A stretch of DNA of 64,000 nt. It comes from Neocallimastix lanati (nom. inval.) (lineage: Eukaryota; Neocallimastigomycota; Neocallimastigomycetes; Neocallimastigales; Neocallimastigaceae). The stretch spans positions 169,501-233,500 of the forward strand of contig JACVTC010000131.1 in the NCBI GenBank assembly GCA_016946835.1, written 5' to 3'. This document shows, piece after piece, positions 55,191 through 64,000 of the stretch. Under the pieces are notes generated by a model, which worked only from the letters and a program-made list of their open reading frames with translations, searched no databases and was not told the origin of the DNA. Position 1 is the stretch's first letter, and each line of letters begins with the position of its first letter. Both the position numbers and the translations under genes were made by a program.

Positions 55191-55962
55191 TGTAAAGATA
55201 TTATTAATATCTTTAAATAATTTTAATTAAATTTAATCATAAATTTAAGTAAAATTAAAATAAATTTATTTGAAATCACGTGTATAAAATTATTGAAAAT
55301 ATTTTTAACATAATTTCGATTTTTTTCCCAATCATACTAATAAATTAAAAATTTCTCTTGTGAAACTAGTATTTGAAAATCATTTCTTTTTATGTAATTT
55401 AATTTAAATAATAAGAGTTAAGGTTTTTCACAAGATAAATTAACAACATGAAACTATGCAATTAGTCATGTTGAAACTTACGGCATTTTATGCTAAATTT
55501 ATATTAAATAATTATGACAACTTTTATATTATTTTTAAATAGAAAATATATAATAAATTTACTAATAATATTTAAATAATAAATAAATAATAAATGAACT
55601 CAATTAGAATTGATTATATTTATTTTAGTTATTAATTATAATTCTCTTTATTTAGTAATAGTTAATTATTTATTATTAGTTTAGGTTAGTACTGTTTTAA
55701 ATAAATAGCTAGATAATATAATTCAATAGGAATTATATATTATAAATGCAATAAGATAAAAATATAAATAGTCATCAAATTTCATGTATTTTAATCGATG
55801 TAATTGTTATTAACGATTTCTTGTTAATAACACTTTAAAATAAATAAAGATTTTAATATTTAAAAAATTAATAAAACTTGTTCTTTAAAACTATTATTTT
55901 GTGTTTTAGTGTTATTATTGAAGTGTTGATTTATAATCTATTTTTTTTATCAAAACTTTATA
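55191..55962 (+). repeat. 5' LTR of element D
   Basis: 772 bp, TGTAAAGATATT...AAAACTTTATA. It ends in TA rather than CA; inverted ends TGTAAAG/CTTTATA have one mismatch. The following ATAACAATTACC may be the minus-strand priming site, but no tRNA match starting TGG is visible. Confidence 0.92.
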
Positions 55963-56159
55963 ATAACAATTACCTTTTAAACAAACAAAAATACGTTATA
56001 AATCAATAAAAAATATTTAAAACACGTGACTCTTTTGTGGCTTATTTGTGGCTTGAATCAAGATATTTTTACCAGATATTTTTACCAAGGATTTTTAGAA
56101 GCTACCCACTTTTGACACTACCGACTTTGGAATACTCACAATTTTAGATTATTGCTACC

Positions 56160-56585
56160 AGCTTTAGGATATCGCTACCAGTTTAAGGAAATATTCTACT
56201 CGATTTAGGCTATTCTACCAGTTTAAGGAAATATTCTACTCGATTTAGGCTAATTCTACCAGTTTAAGGAAATATTCAACTCGATTCAGGCTATTCTACC
56301 AGTTTAAGGAAATATTCTACTCGATTTAGGCTAATTCTACCAGTTTAAGGAAATATTCAACTCGATTCAGGCTATTCTACCAGTTTAAGGAAATATTCTA
56401 CTCGATTTAGGCTAATTCTACCAGTTTAAGGAAATATTCAACTCGATTCAGGCTATTCTACCAGTTTAAGGAAATATTCTACTCGATTTAGGCTAATTCT
56501 ACCAGTTTAAGGAAATATTCAACTCGATTCAGGCTATTCTACCAGTTTAAGGAAATATTCTACTCGATTCAGGCTAATTCTACCA

Positions 56586-56586
<1 letters not shown>
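56160..56586 (+). repeat. Two-phase ~40-bp tandem repeat in leader of element D
   Basis: About ten units of TCTACCAGTTTAAGGAAATA plus a tail that alternates between TTCTACTCGATTTAGG and TTCAACTCGATTCAGG, so the higher-order period is about 81 bp. A run of about 40 A bases follows (56589-56631). It precedes the gag frame. Confidence 0.88.
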
Positions 56587-56633
<47 letters not shown>

Positions 56634-56915
56634 TTACCAGACTCATACCATACCATTTATCATATTGGGACACTTGTGCAAGACTTTTGAATAAAATTAC
56701 CAGATTACGTGAGAAATCCATAATATTATTTGGAATTAAATTTTAACCAGTAAGATACTATATTATAATATTCAGTTTACTCGACGGCACCACTACAATT
56801 GGAGAGAGCCAGTTCGACTTTACATACAATATTATAATAGAAATATCTTTTTATTAGAACATCTATTTCAAATATCATTATTTAAAATATTCAAAAGTAA
56901 ATAATAAGTTACAAA

Positions 56916-59900
56916 TTGAACGAAGTTGAAGATTTAATTCAAAAATTCGAAAACCTTGATTTAGAAATGAACCAAGCAAATAATCAAGGCTTCTTAAGAA
57001 ACACTCAGAAAACAGTAAATGATCCACCACTGTTTTCTGGTATCAAGAGGGAATTCGACGGGTTCCTAACCAGAGCCGAAATTGCTATGGAATCCAACCC
57101 ACATGGAATTAATAATGACATCGCAAAAGTCAAATTCATAATTTCTTATTTAATTGGAGAACCTTTAGACTGGGCTTCGTCTTTGAGACGCAACAATGAC
57201 GAAATTTTGAATTCCTATGAAAATTTCATTAATGAACTTAGAGCTCGTTATGGTGAAGAAGAAGTTAATACTGTAATTGCTAATGGGAAACTTTGTTCAA
57301 TCCGTCAACATAAGTTTGGCCGCGTTAACGATTACATTAATGAATTCAATAAAGTTGCAAGAAACTCAGACTTCAACGAGTCTGCAAAAATATACATGTT
57401 TATCAAAGGATTACATTATAAAATGAGAGAACATCTTGCCGTGGTCAATCCGAACCCAAACAATTTAAGAGCTTTGTTTACTGACGTTATTAGCATTGAG
57501 AGTTTAACCAAAAGACACAGTATTAATGAATTTTATTTTCATCAATACAATCACCGAAACAACGCTAGTTCCAGTACACAACTCACTAATAATGATCCCA
57601 TGGAAGTTGACCTCTATCGAATCAAGAGAGGTCAAAGGAATACCAACTATTTCCCATCCAACAAGAAATTGTACCAGGAGAATGTTAACTCTAAGGAAGA
57701 AGAAAGAAGAAAAGGTCTTTGCTACTATTGTAAGCAACCAGGGCATCTTAAATTTAATTGCCCGAACAAGAAGAGGCCCGCTACAGTTAAAATGATCAAC
57801 AAGAAAGAAAGAAATGATAATATTGCATCTACTAGCTTAAGAAGAATCAGAAGAATCAACAGCCAAGAAGATATTTTGAAAGTCAGAAAAATTGTTGAAG
57901 AGCAAAACTCACTCTTGACCAAGAAAAGTAACATTATTGATTTTTATATCAAAACAAACGATACAGAAGAAGTAAAGGCAAGAGTTTTGATTGATTCTGG
58001 ATCAGATCTTAACTTTATTCACCCAGAATTTGCGAAGGCTTTTGGAATCAAAACCCAACAAATTGAAGAACCATTCCGTGTTACTGGTCTTGGTTACGGA
58101 ATATCAACAGTTAAAAAGGAAACGGAGAAGTGCATTTTACGTTTAAAAAATCACTTAGAAATCATTCAATTGTATGTACTCAGAATTCCTGATGTTGATA
58201 TTATTTTAGGTCTACCTTGGATTGAGAAGCATTCGCCTTATAATTACCACGACGCAAAGAAGATCTCCTTTGGCTCAGGATTTTGCGCTAGACACTGTAA
58301 TAACGGTAAAAGAAAAAGAAAGAACAAGATCAAGAACAAGAAAAAGAACAAAGGAAAAGAATCTGCTACCGACTTGGAAGAAAATAAAATTATTGAAGAC
58401 TCAAGAAAAAGAAAATCTTTCTTTGAATCCGATTCCGAATCTGATTCTGAAGAAGAAATTTCTATTCGTGGCCGCCGAACTCGTATTAGAACTTGTACTG
58501 AATTTATTAATAGTGATAGCGATAGTGATATTAATGATACTTTTATGTTAGATAATTTTAGTGATAGCATTAGTGATAGCGATAATTTTAGTGATAGTGA
58601 TGATATTATTGTTATGAATTGTGATAGTAAAATTAGTAAAAATAGTTTAAAGATCTTAAAGAAAATTTGTGAATCAAGTAAATGTAAGAAATTAAATGTA
58701 ATTGAAAAATGTAATAATGAAAATAATAATTTAAATAAAGATGATGAAAAGGTCGAAGTACCTGAAATCTATTTGATGTTTAAAGAAGTGTTTAATGAAA
58801 ATAATTGTAATGTGTTACCTCCGCATCGTAATTATGATTGTGAGATTAAATTAAAAGATAATTGTAGTTTATTTTATGGACCGTTGTATCCTTTAACTGA
58901 GACGGAGAGAGAAGAATTAAAGAAATATTTAGAAGAAAATTTAAAAAAGGGTTTTATTAGAAAATCTTCTTCTCCCGCTGGAGCACCTATTTTATTTGTT
59001 AGAAAAAAGGATGGTACATATAGATTAGTTATTGATTATAGAAAATTAAATGAAATGACCATCCGTAACTCTTACCCTCTTCCTTTAATTAGTGAATTGT
59101 TGGATAGAGTTAAAGGTGCTAAATATTTTACTAAGTTAGATTTAAAATCTGCCTATAACTTAGTAAGAATTAAAGAAGGTGACGAGTACAAAACTGCCTT
59201 TCGCACAAGATATGGGCACTTTGAATATCTCGTTATGCCTTTTGGGCTTAAGAATGCCCCTGCTACATTCCAACATTTTATAAATGATGTTCTCAGTGAT
59301 TACTTAGATGATTTTGTAATCTCTTATATTGATGACATTTTAATTTATTCTAATACTTTAGAAGAACATCATGTACATGTCAAGAAAGTTTTAAGAAAAT
59401 TGTTAGAGAATCATTTAGTTGTTAAATTAGAAAAGTGTGAATTTGATGTAACTGAAACTACTTTTCTTGGTTATGTTTTATCAAGAGATGGAATTAAAAT
59501 GGATAAAGAAAAAGTTAAAGCAATTTTAGATTGGCCTGTTCCAACAAACGTTAAAGAAATTCAATCGTTTATTGGACTTTGTAATTATTACAGAATTTTT
59601 ATTAAAGACTTTGCGAAAATTGCAAATCCTCTCCACAAATTAACTAGAAAAAATGTTCCTTTTAATTGGAGTTCTGAACAACAAAAAGCGTTTGATACTT
59701 TAAAAGAATTATTTACTACTGCTCCTATTTTGAAACATCCTGATAGCAACAAACAATTCATTGTTGAAACTGATGCTAGTAATTTTGCTGTTGGTGCAAT
59801 TCTTTCTCAGGAATTTGATGGGCATTTGCATCCAATTGCTTTTATTTCTACTAGCTTAACTAAATCCCAAAGAAATTACCCTATCTATGACAAAGAACTT

Positions 59901-61736
59901 CTTGCTATTAAAGTTGCATTGGAAGGATGGAGACATTACTTAGAAGGAGCTCGCCATCAGTTTATTATTTATACTGATCATAAGAATTTAACTTTCCCTC
60001 GAAAACCTGAACTTCTTTCCCAACGCCAAATTCGTTGGTATGAATTCTTATCTAGATTTGATTTTAAACTAATTTACAGAGCTGGTAAAAAGTCAGGTAA
60101 ACCAGATATTTTATCAAGACGTAGTGATCATTTATTTGCTAGTGTTCGTCCTATTTCATGCGTTATTAATTCATGTAGTTTTAAGAATGATTCTTTAATC
60201 TCCTCTATTCATGATTCTCTAGCTAATGATGAATTCTATTGCAAAATAACTGAATTTCTTAAAAATGATAATTCAAAAGATCCCCCTTTTAGTAAAATCG
60301 ATAAATTTTCTCTTGACAAAAATGGTTATTTACTTTTTGAAAATTTAATTTATGTTCCCAATAAAATTAGAATAAGAGTTTTAGAACTCCATCATGACTC
60401 TATTTCTGCTGGTCATTTTGGAATTAATAAAACTATTGAACTTATTTCTCGTAATTTCTGGTGGCCTAAATTACAAAAAGATGTTAAAATGTTTATTAAA
60501 TCTTGTGAAATTTGTTCAAAATCCAAAATCCCAAGACATAAGCCATATGGTTTACTTTCTCCACTTTATACACCAAATAGAGCCTGGTCTGCTATCTCTA
60601 TGGATTTTATTGTTGAACTTCCGAAATCCAAAGATATGACCACTATAATGGTTGTTGTGGATCGCTTAACTAAAATGGCTCATTTTATACCATTTAGATG
60701 TCTTCCTACTGCTTCTATTGCTGCTGATTCTTTCATTGCTAATATTTTTAAACTTCATGGTTTCCCCGATTCTATTATTTCTGATCGTGGTTCTCAATTT
60801 ACCTCTGATTTTTGGAATCGTCTTTGCTCTCTTTTAAATATTAAGCATTCTTTTTCTACTGCTAATCACCCGCAGACTGATGGTCAAACGGAGAGGGTGA
60901 ACTCGATATTGGAACAATATCTTCGTTGTTTCATTAACGAAAAACAAAATAATTGGTTTGATTTATTACCTTTTGCAGAATTTTCTTATAACAATACTTT
61001 ACAACAATCAATAAATCAATCACCATTTTTTGCAAATTATGGATTTAATCCAAAGTTTAATCCTGAGATTCCTTCAAACGAGAATCCACATAGAGCTGAA
61101 AAAAGAATATTGAATATTAACGAAAACATAAAGTTTTTAAAAGAAAATTTAGAACAAGCGAAAAAGACTTATAAAAAATATGCAGATTTAAAAAGAATAG
61201 ATTCTCCTGATTTTAAAGTAGGAAATAAAGTTTATCTTTTAAAGGGTAATACAACAAAGAAAAATAAAAAATTATCTGATCAACTAATAGGACCCTTTGA
61301 AATCATTAGAAAAGTTAGTGATTTAGCGTATGAACTTAAACTTCCTAATAATATGCGCTGTCACCCTGTATTCCATGTTTCGCTCCTCGAACCTTACCAT
61401 GAAAATGAATTCCCAAACAGAAGAAATACTCGTAGAAGAAATATTAATCTTACTACGGATACAATTAATAGAAGTCCTGAAAGAATAATTAAAATGAAAA
61501 CTTTTAACAATAAAAATCGTTACTTGATTAAATGGAAAGGATGCGATTCTAATGAAAATACTTGGATCGATGAAGATCAAATTTTTGATAAACAATTAAT
61601 ACAAGAATACTATAGAAAAGAAAAGAAGAATAAATCTTCGAATATTAACAATGAATTTTGCCAACTACCTGAAGATTCGAACGAGTACTATGTTAGGCAT
61701 AAATATCAACCTTTTGTGATCGATCTTCCTTCCTAA
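56916..61736 (+). CDS. Gag-Pol polyprotein of element D (chromodomain lineage)
   Basis: Single 1606-codon frame. Gag capsid-like region at residues ~25-215; CCHC knuckle CYYCKQPGHLKFNC at 269-282. Protease has D-S-G at ~360. A Ser/Asp-rich linker spans ~470-620. Reverse transcriptase has YIDD at 804-807. RNase H follows (ETDASNFAVGA, YTDHKNL). Integrase has an HHCC finger (HHDS...GHF...CEIC) and D,D(35)E at about 1230, 1290 and 1326. A chromodomain lies at ~1522-1570 (YLIKWKGCDSNENTWIDE). All catalytic residues seen are intact. The frame opens with TTG after a stop at 56904-56906; the first ATG is at 56967, though similarity to A starts before it. The protein would be cut by its protease; how Gag is made in excess without a frameshift is not evident. 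Confidence 0.92.
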   Translation: MNEVEDLIQKFENLDLEMNQANNQGFLRNTQKTVNDPPLFSGIKREFDGFLTRAEIAMESNPHGINNDIAKVKFIISYLIGEPLDWASSLRRNNDEILNSYENFINELRARYGEEEVNTVIANGKLCSIRQHKFGRVNDYINEFNKVARNSDFNESAKIYMFIKGLHYKMREHLAVVNPNPNNLRALFTDVISIESLTKRHSINEFYFHQYNHRNNASSSTQLTNNDPMEVDLYRIKRGQRNTNYFPSNKKLYQENVNSKEEERRKGLCYYCKQPGHLKFNCPNKKRPATVKMINKKERNDNIASTSLRRIRRINSQEDILKVRKIVEEQNSLLTKKSNIIDFYIKTNDTEEVKARVLIDSGSDLNFIHPEFAKAFGIKTQQIEEPFRVTGLGYGISTVKKETEKCILRLKNHLEIIQLYVLRIPDVDIILGLPWIEKHSPYNYHDAKKISFGSGFCARHCNNGKRKRKNKIKNKKKNKGKESATDLEENKIIEDSRKRKSFFESDSESDSEEEISIRGRRTRIRTCTEFINSDSDSDINDTFMLDNFSDSISDSDNFSDSDDIIVMNCDSKISKNSLKILKKICESSKCKKLNVIEKCNNENNNLNKDDEKVEVPEIYLMFKEVFNENNCNVLPPHRNYDCEIKLKDNCSLFYGPLYPLTETEREELKKYLEENLKKGFIRKSSSPAGAPILFVRKKDGTYRLVIDYRKLNEMTIRNSYPLPLISELLDRVKGAKYFTKLDLKSAYNLVRIKEGDEYKTAFRTRYGHFEYLVMPFGLKNAPATFQHFINDVLSDYLDDFVISYIDDILIYSNTLEEHHVHVKKVLRKLLENHLVVKLEKCEFDVTETTFLGYVLSRDGIKMDKEKVKAILDWPVPTNVKEIQSFIGLCNYYRIFIKDFAKIANPLHKLTRKNVPFNWSSEQQKAFDTLKELFTTAPILKHPDSNKQFIVETDASNFAVGAILSQEFDGHLHPIAFISTSLTKSQRNYPIYDKELLAIKVALEGWRHYLEGARHQFIIYTDHKNLTFPRKPELLSQRQIRWYEFLSRFDFKLIYRAGKKSGKPDILSRRSDHLFASVRPISCVINSCSFKNDSLISSIHDSLANDEFYCKITEFLKNDNSKDPPFSKIDKFSLDKNGYLLFENLIYVPNKIRIRVLELHHDSISAGHFGINKTIELISRNFWWPKLQKDVKMFIKSCEICSKSKIPRHKPYGLLSPLYTPNRAWSAISMDFIVELPKSKDMTTIMVVVDRLTKMAHFIPFRCLPTASIAADSFIANIFKLHGFPDSIISDRGSQFTSDFWNRLCSLLNIKHSFSTANHPQTDGQTERVNSILEQYLRCFINEKQNNWFDLLPFAEFSYNNTLQQSINQSPFFANYGFNPKFNPEIPSNENPHRAEKRILNINENIKFLKENLEQAKKTYKKYADLKRIDSPDFKVGNKVYLLKGNTTKKNKKLSDQLIGPFEIIRKVSDLAYELKLPNNMRCHPVFHVSLLEPYHENEFPNRRNTRRRNINLTTDTINRSPERIIKMKTFNNKNRYLIKWKGCDSNENTWIDEDQIFDKQLIQEYYRKEKKNKSSNINNEFCQLPEDSNEYYVRHKYQPFVIDLPS

Positions 61737-61773
61737 AGTTAATCTCGCAGGAGCTCGACTTAAAGGGCGAGAT

Positions 61774-62545
61774 TGTAAAGATATTATTAATATCTTTAAA
61801 TAATTTTAATTAAATTTAATCATAAATTTAAGTAAAATTAAAATAAATTTATTTGAAATCACGTGTATAAAATTATTGAAAATATTTTTAACATAATTTC
61901 GATTTTTTTCCCAATCATACTAATAAATTAAAAATTTCTCTTGTGAAACTAGTATTTGAAAATCATTTCTTTTTATGTAATTTAATTTAAATAATAAGAG
62001 TTAAGGTTTTTCACAAGATAAATTAACAACATGAAACTATGCAATTAGTCATGTTGAAACTTACGGCATTTTATGCTAAATTTATATTAAATAATTATGA
62101 CAACTTTTATATTATTTTTAAATAGAAAATATATAATAAATTTACTAATAATATTTAAATAATAAATAAATAATAAATGAACTCAATTAGAATTGATTAT
62201 ATTTATTTTAGTTATTAATTATAATTCTCTTTATTTAGTAATAGTTAATTATTTATTATTAGTTTAGGTTAGTACTGTTTTAAATAAATAGCTAGATAAT
62301 ATAATTCAATAGGAATTATATATTATAAATGCAATAAGATAAAAATATAAATAGTCATCAAATTTCATGTATTTTAATCGATGTAATTGTTATTAACGAT
62401 TTCTTGTTAATAACACTTTAAAATAAATAAAGATTTTAATATTTAAAAAATTAATAAAACTTGTTCTTTAAAACTATTATTTTGTGTTTTAGTGTTATTA
62501 TTGAAGTGTTGATTTATAATCTATTTTTTTTATCAAAACTTTATA
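61774..62545 (+). repeat. 3' LTR of element D
   Basis: 772 bp, apparently identical to the 5' LTR, preceded by polypurine tract TTAAAGGGCGAGAT. Followed by GTATC (62546-62550). Confidence 0.92.
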
Positions 62546-62558
62546 GTATCTATATTAT

Positions 62559-63328
62559 TATAAAGTTTTGGTAAAAAAATAGATTATAAATCAACACTTC
62601 AATAATAACACTAAAACACAAAATAATAGTTTAAAGAACAAGTTTTATTAATTTTTTAAATATTAAAATTTTTATTTATTTTAAAGTGTTATTAACAAGA
62701 AATCGTTAATAACAATTACATCGATTAAAATACATGAAATTTGATAACTATTTATATTTTTATCTTATTACATTTATAATATATAATTCCTATTGAATTA
62801 TATTATCTAGCTATTTATTTAAAAACAATACTAGCCTAAACTAATAATAAATAATTAACTATTACTAAATAAAGAGAATTATAATTAATAACTAAAATAA
62901 ATATAATCAATTCTAATTGAGTTCATTTATTATTTATTTATTATTTAAATATTATTAGTAAATTTATTATATATTTTCTATTTTAAAATAATATAAAAGT
63001 TGTCATAATTATTTAATATAAATTTAGCATAAAATGCCGTAAGTTTCAACATGACTAATTGCATAGTTTCATGTTGTTAATTTATCTTGTGAAAAACCTT
63101 AACTCTTATTATTTAAATTAAATTACATAAAAAGAAATGATTTTCAAATACTAGTTTCACAAGAGAAATTTTTAATTTATTAGTATGATTGGGAAAAAAT
63201 CGAAATTATGTTAAAAATATTTTCAATAATTTTATACACGTGATTTCAAATAAATTTATTTTAATTTTACTTAAATTTATGATTAAATTTAATTAAAATT
63301 ATTTAAAGATATTAATAATATCTTTACA
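62559..63328 (-). repeat. Solo LTR D' of the D family, inverted
   Basis: 770 bp, the reverse complement of the D LTR with a handful of differences (for example near 62570, 62744 and 62830). Own 5-bp duplication ATTAT at 62554-62558 and 63329-63333. With the 3' LTR of D it forms a ~770-bp inverted repeat with a 13-bp centre. Confidence 0.9.
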
Positions 63329-64000
63329 ATTATTATTATCCTTATCTTGTAATATATTATTTTTCGGAGAATTATTATTATGTATTTCTTTTTTCTTAGT
63401 TATTAAATTTTCATTATTTTTAGAGTTAGTAATATTACTGTGTTTTTTATTATTTATTTCTGTATCTGTTAGAGAAATATTATCATGAATTTCAATTATA
63501 TCATTAAAAGAAACATTTTTATTATTAGTTTTTGGAATATTTTTTTCATTAATTATATCAAATTTTCTAATAGTGTTATTTATTTCTTCATTATTTGGGA
63601 AATCATTAGTTGTCACATTAATTTCTTCCGTTTCCATATTTGAGTTTGTAGATTTATTAATTTTATTATTTAATTTACTTTGAATCTTTTTTTTTATTGC
63701 AGGTGTGATAATTGGGACAGGATTATCTGTTAACTTTTTCTTAACTTCTTTTAGAAAAGGAGTTGATTTTGAATTATTTTTATTTCCTTTTTTCTGAACC
63801 ACTGCCGCAATTTCCTCCACTTCATCATTATCATTGAAATCATTATTATATTCATTTATTTCATCATTTTCAATATTATTTTCTTCTTTGTTTAAATAAT
63901 AAATATTACTATTTTTTTCCATGTAATTTTGATTATTAGAATAATCAGGATAATTATTATATTTATTAACTTCATCTTCATAATAATCATTATGCATTAA
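63329..64000 (-). pseudogene. Element E, right fragment: Asn-rich start of pro-pol
   Basis: The minus-strand frame enters from beyond the window and runs leftward to D'. It is Asn/Asp/Glu-rich with a block (EEIAAVVQKKGN...LTDNPVPIITPA) matching the start of C ORF2 (IIAAATRNSRN...LKDNPKPIQTA). After removing D' and D it joins the middle fragment in sense (DKDNNN...NKLNYLDLS). The gag of E lies outside the window. Confidence 0.7.

Larger units (their letters stand above)
55191..62545 (+). mobile_element. Element D: complete chromodomain Ty3/gypsy retrotransposon, apparently intact
   Basis: 7.36 kb with two 772-bp LTRs that look identical and a 5-bp duplication GTATC (55186-55190, 62546-62550). 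It carries a single uninterrupted Gag-Pol frame. It inserted in element E, 8 bp from a solo LTR of its own family in reverse orientation. Confidence 0.92.

Noticed and set aside
56160-56586. Regular repeats resembling a CRISPR array
   Set aside because: There are no unique spacers; the array is head-to-tail dimers in a eukaryotic retrotransposon leader.

Overview
The window is about 80% A+T eukaryotic DNA made almost entirely of Ty3/gypsy (Metaviridae-type) LTR retrotransposons, their solo LTRs and nested fragments. I found no convincing host gene. Long poly(A)/poly(T) tracts, Asn-rich Gag proteins and extreme A+T content recall anaerobic gut fungi (Neocallimastigomycota). A dictyostelid or another early-diverging fungus remains possible, so the organism call is inference. 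Names used below (A, B, C, D, E, F, G, H, I, J, K, L, M, P) are local labels.

Two coding lineages are visible. Lineage 1 (A at 1-6106, D at 55191-62545) has Gag and Pol in one frame, a chromodomain at the integrase C-terminus and, where it can be checked (D), a 5-bp target-site duplication (TSD). Lineage 2 (B 29975-38672, C 38677-47207, F 47212-54229, and the damaged K, L and E) has no chromodomain, and a protease whose active-site triad reads D-S/T-C instead of D-S/T-G. Where both flanks are visible it gives 4-bp TSDs, and in all four elements where the gag-pol junction is visible that junction is a -1 frameshift at T TTA AAC/T.

Layout, left to right. 1-6106: element A, cut by the window edge and inserted in an Asn-rich reading frame that ends at 6336 and is followed by a copia-like polypurine tract and LTR. 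6631-9345: A+T-rich DNA without genes. 9350-12552: element L, minus strand, internally deleted. 13.7-18.5 kb: element K, minus strand, gag and protease only. 18.5-29.3 kb: solo LTRs (J, H, M2, M3, M, I types), a tRNA-derived SINE with perfect 13-bp TSDs, and G, a coding-free LTR element. 29344-54246: one H-family LTR (H2) split by a 24-kb stack of three complete elements B-C-F. 54252-64000: element E (minus strand) split by a solo LTR (D') and by the intact element D.

The most striking structure is the B-C-F stack. All three elements sit head to tail and every junction is the same 4 bp, CTGA. The landing site is 22 bp upstream of an A box belonging to a tRNA-like pol III promoter embedded in LTR H2. 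This is where yeast Ty3 integrates relative to tRNA genes, so the stack reads as repeated insertion at one pol III start site, youngest element nearest the promoter. A second H-family LTR (23116-23724) carries the same tRNA-like boxes at the same offset, so the landing pad is a family trait of another retrotransposon's LTR.
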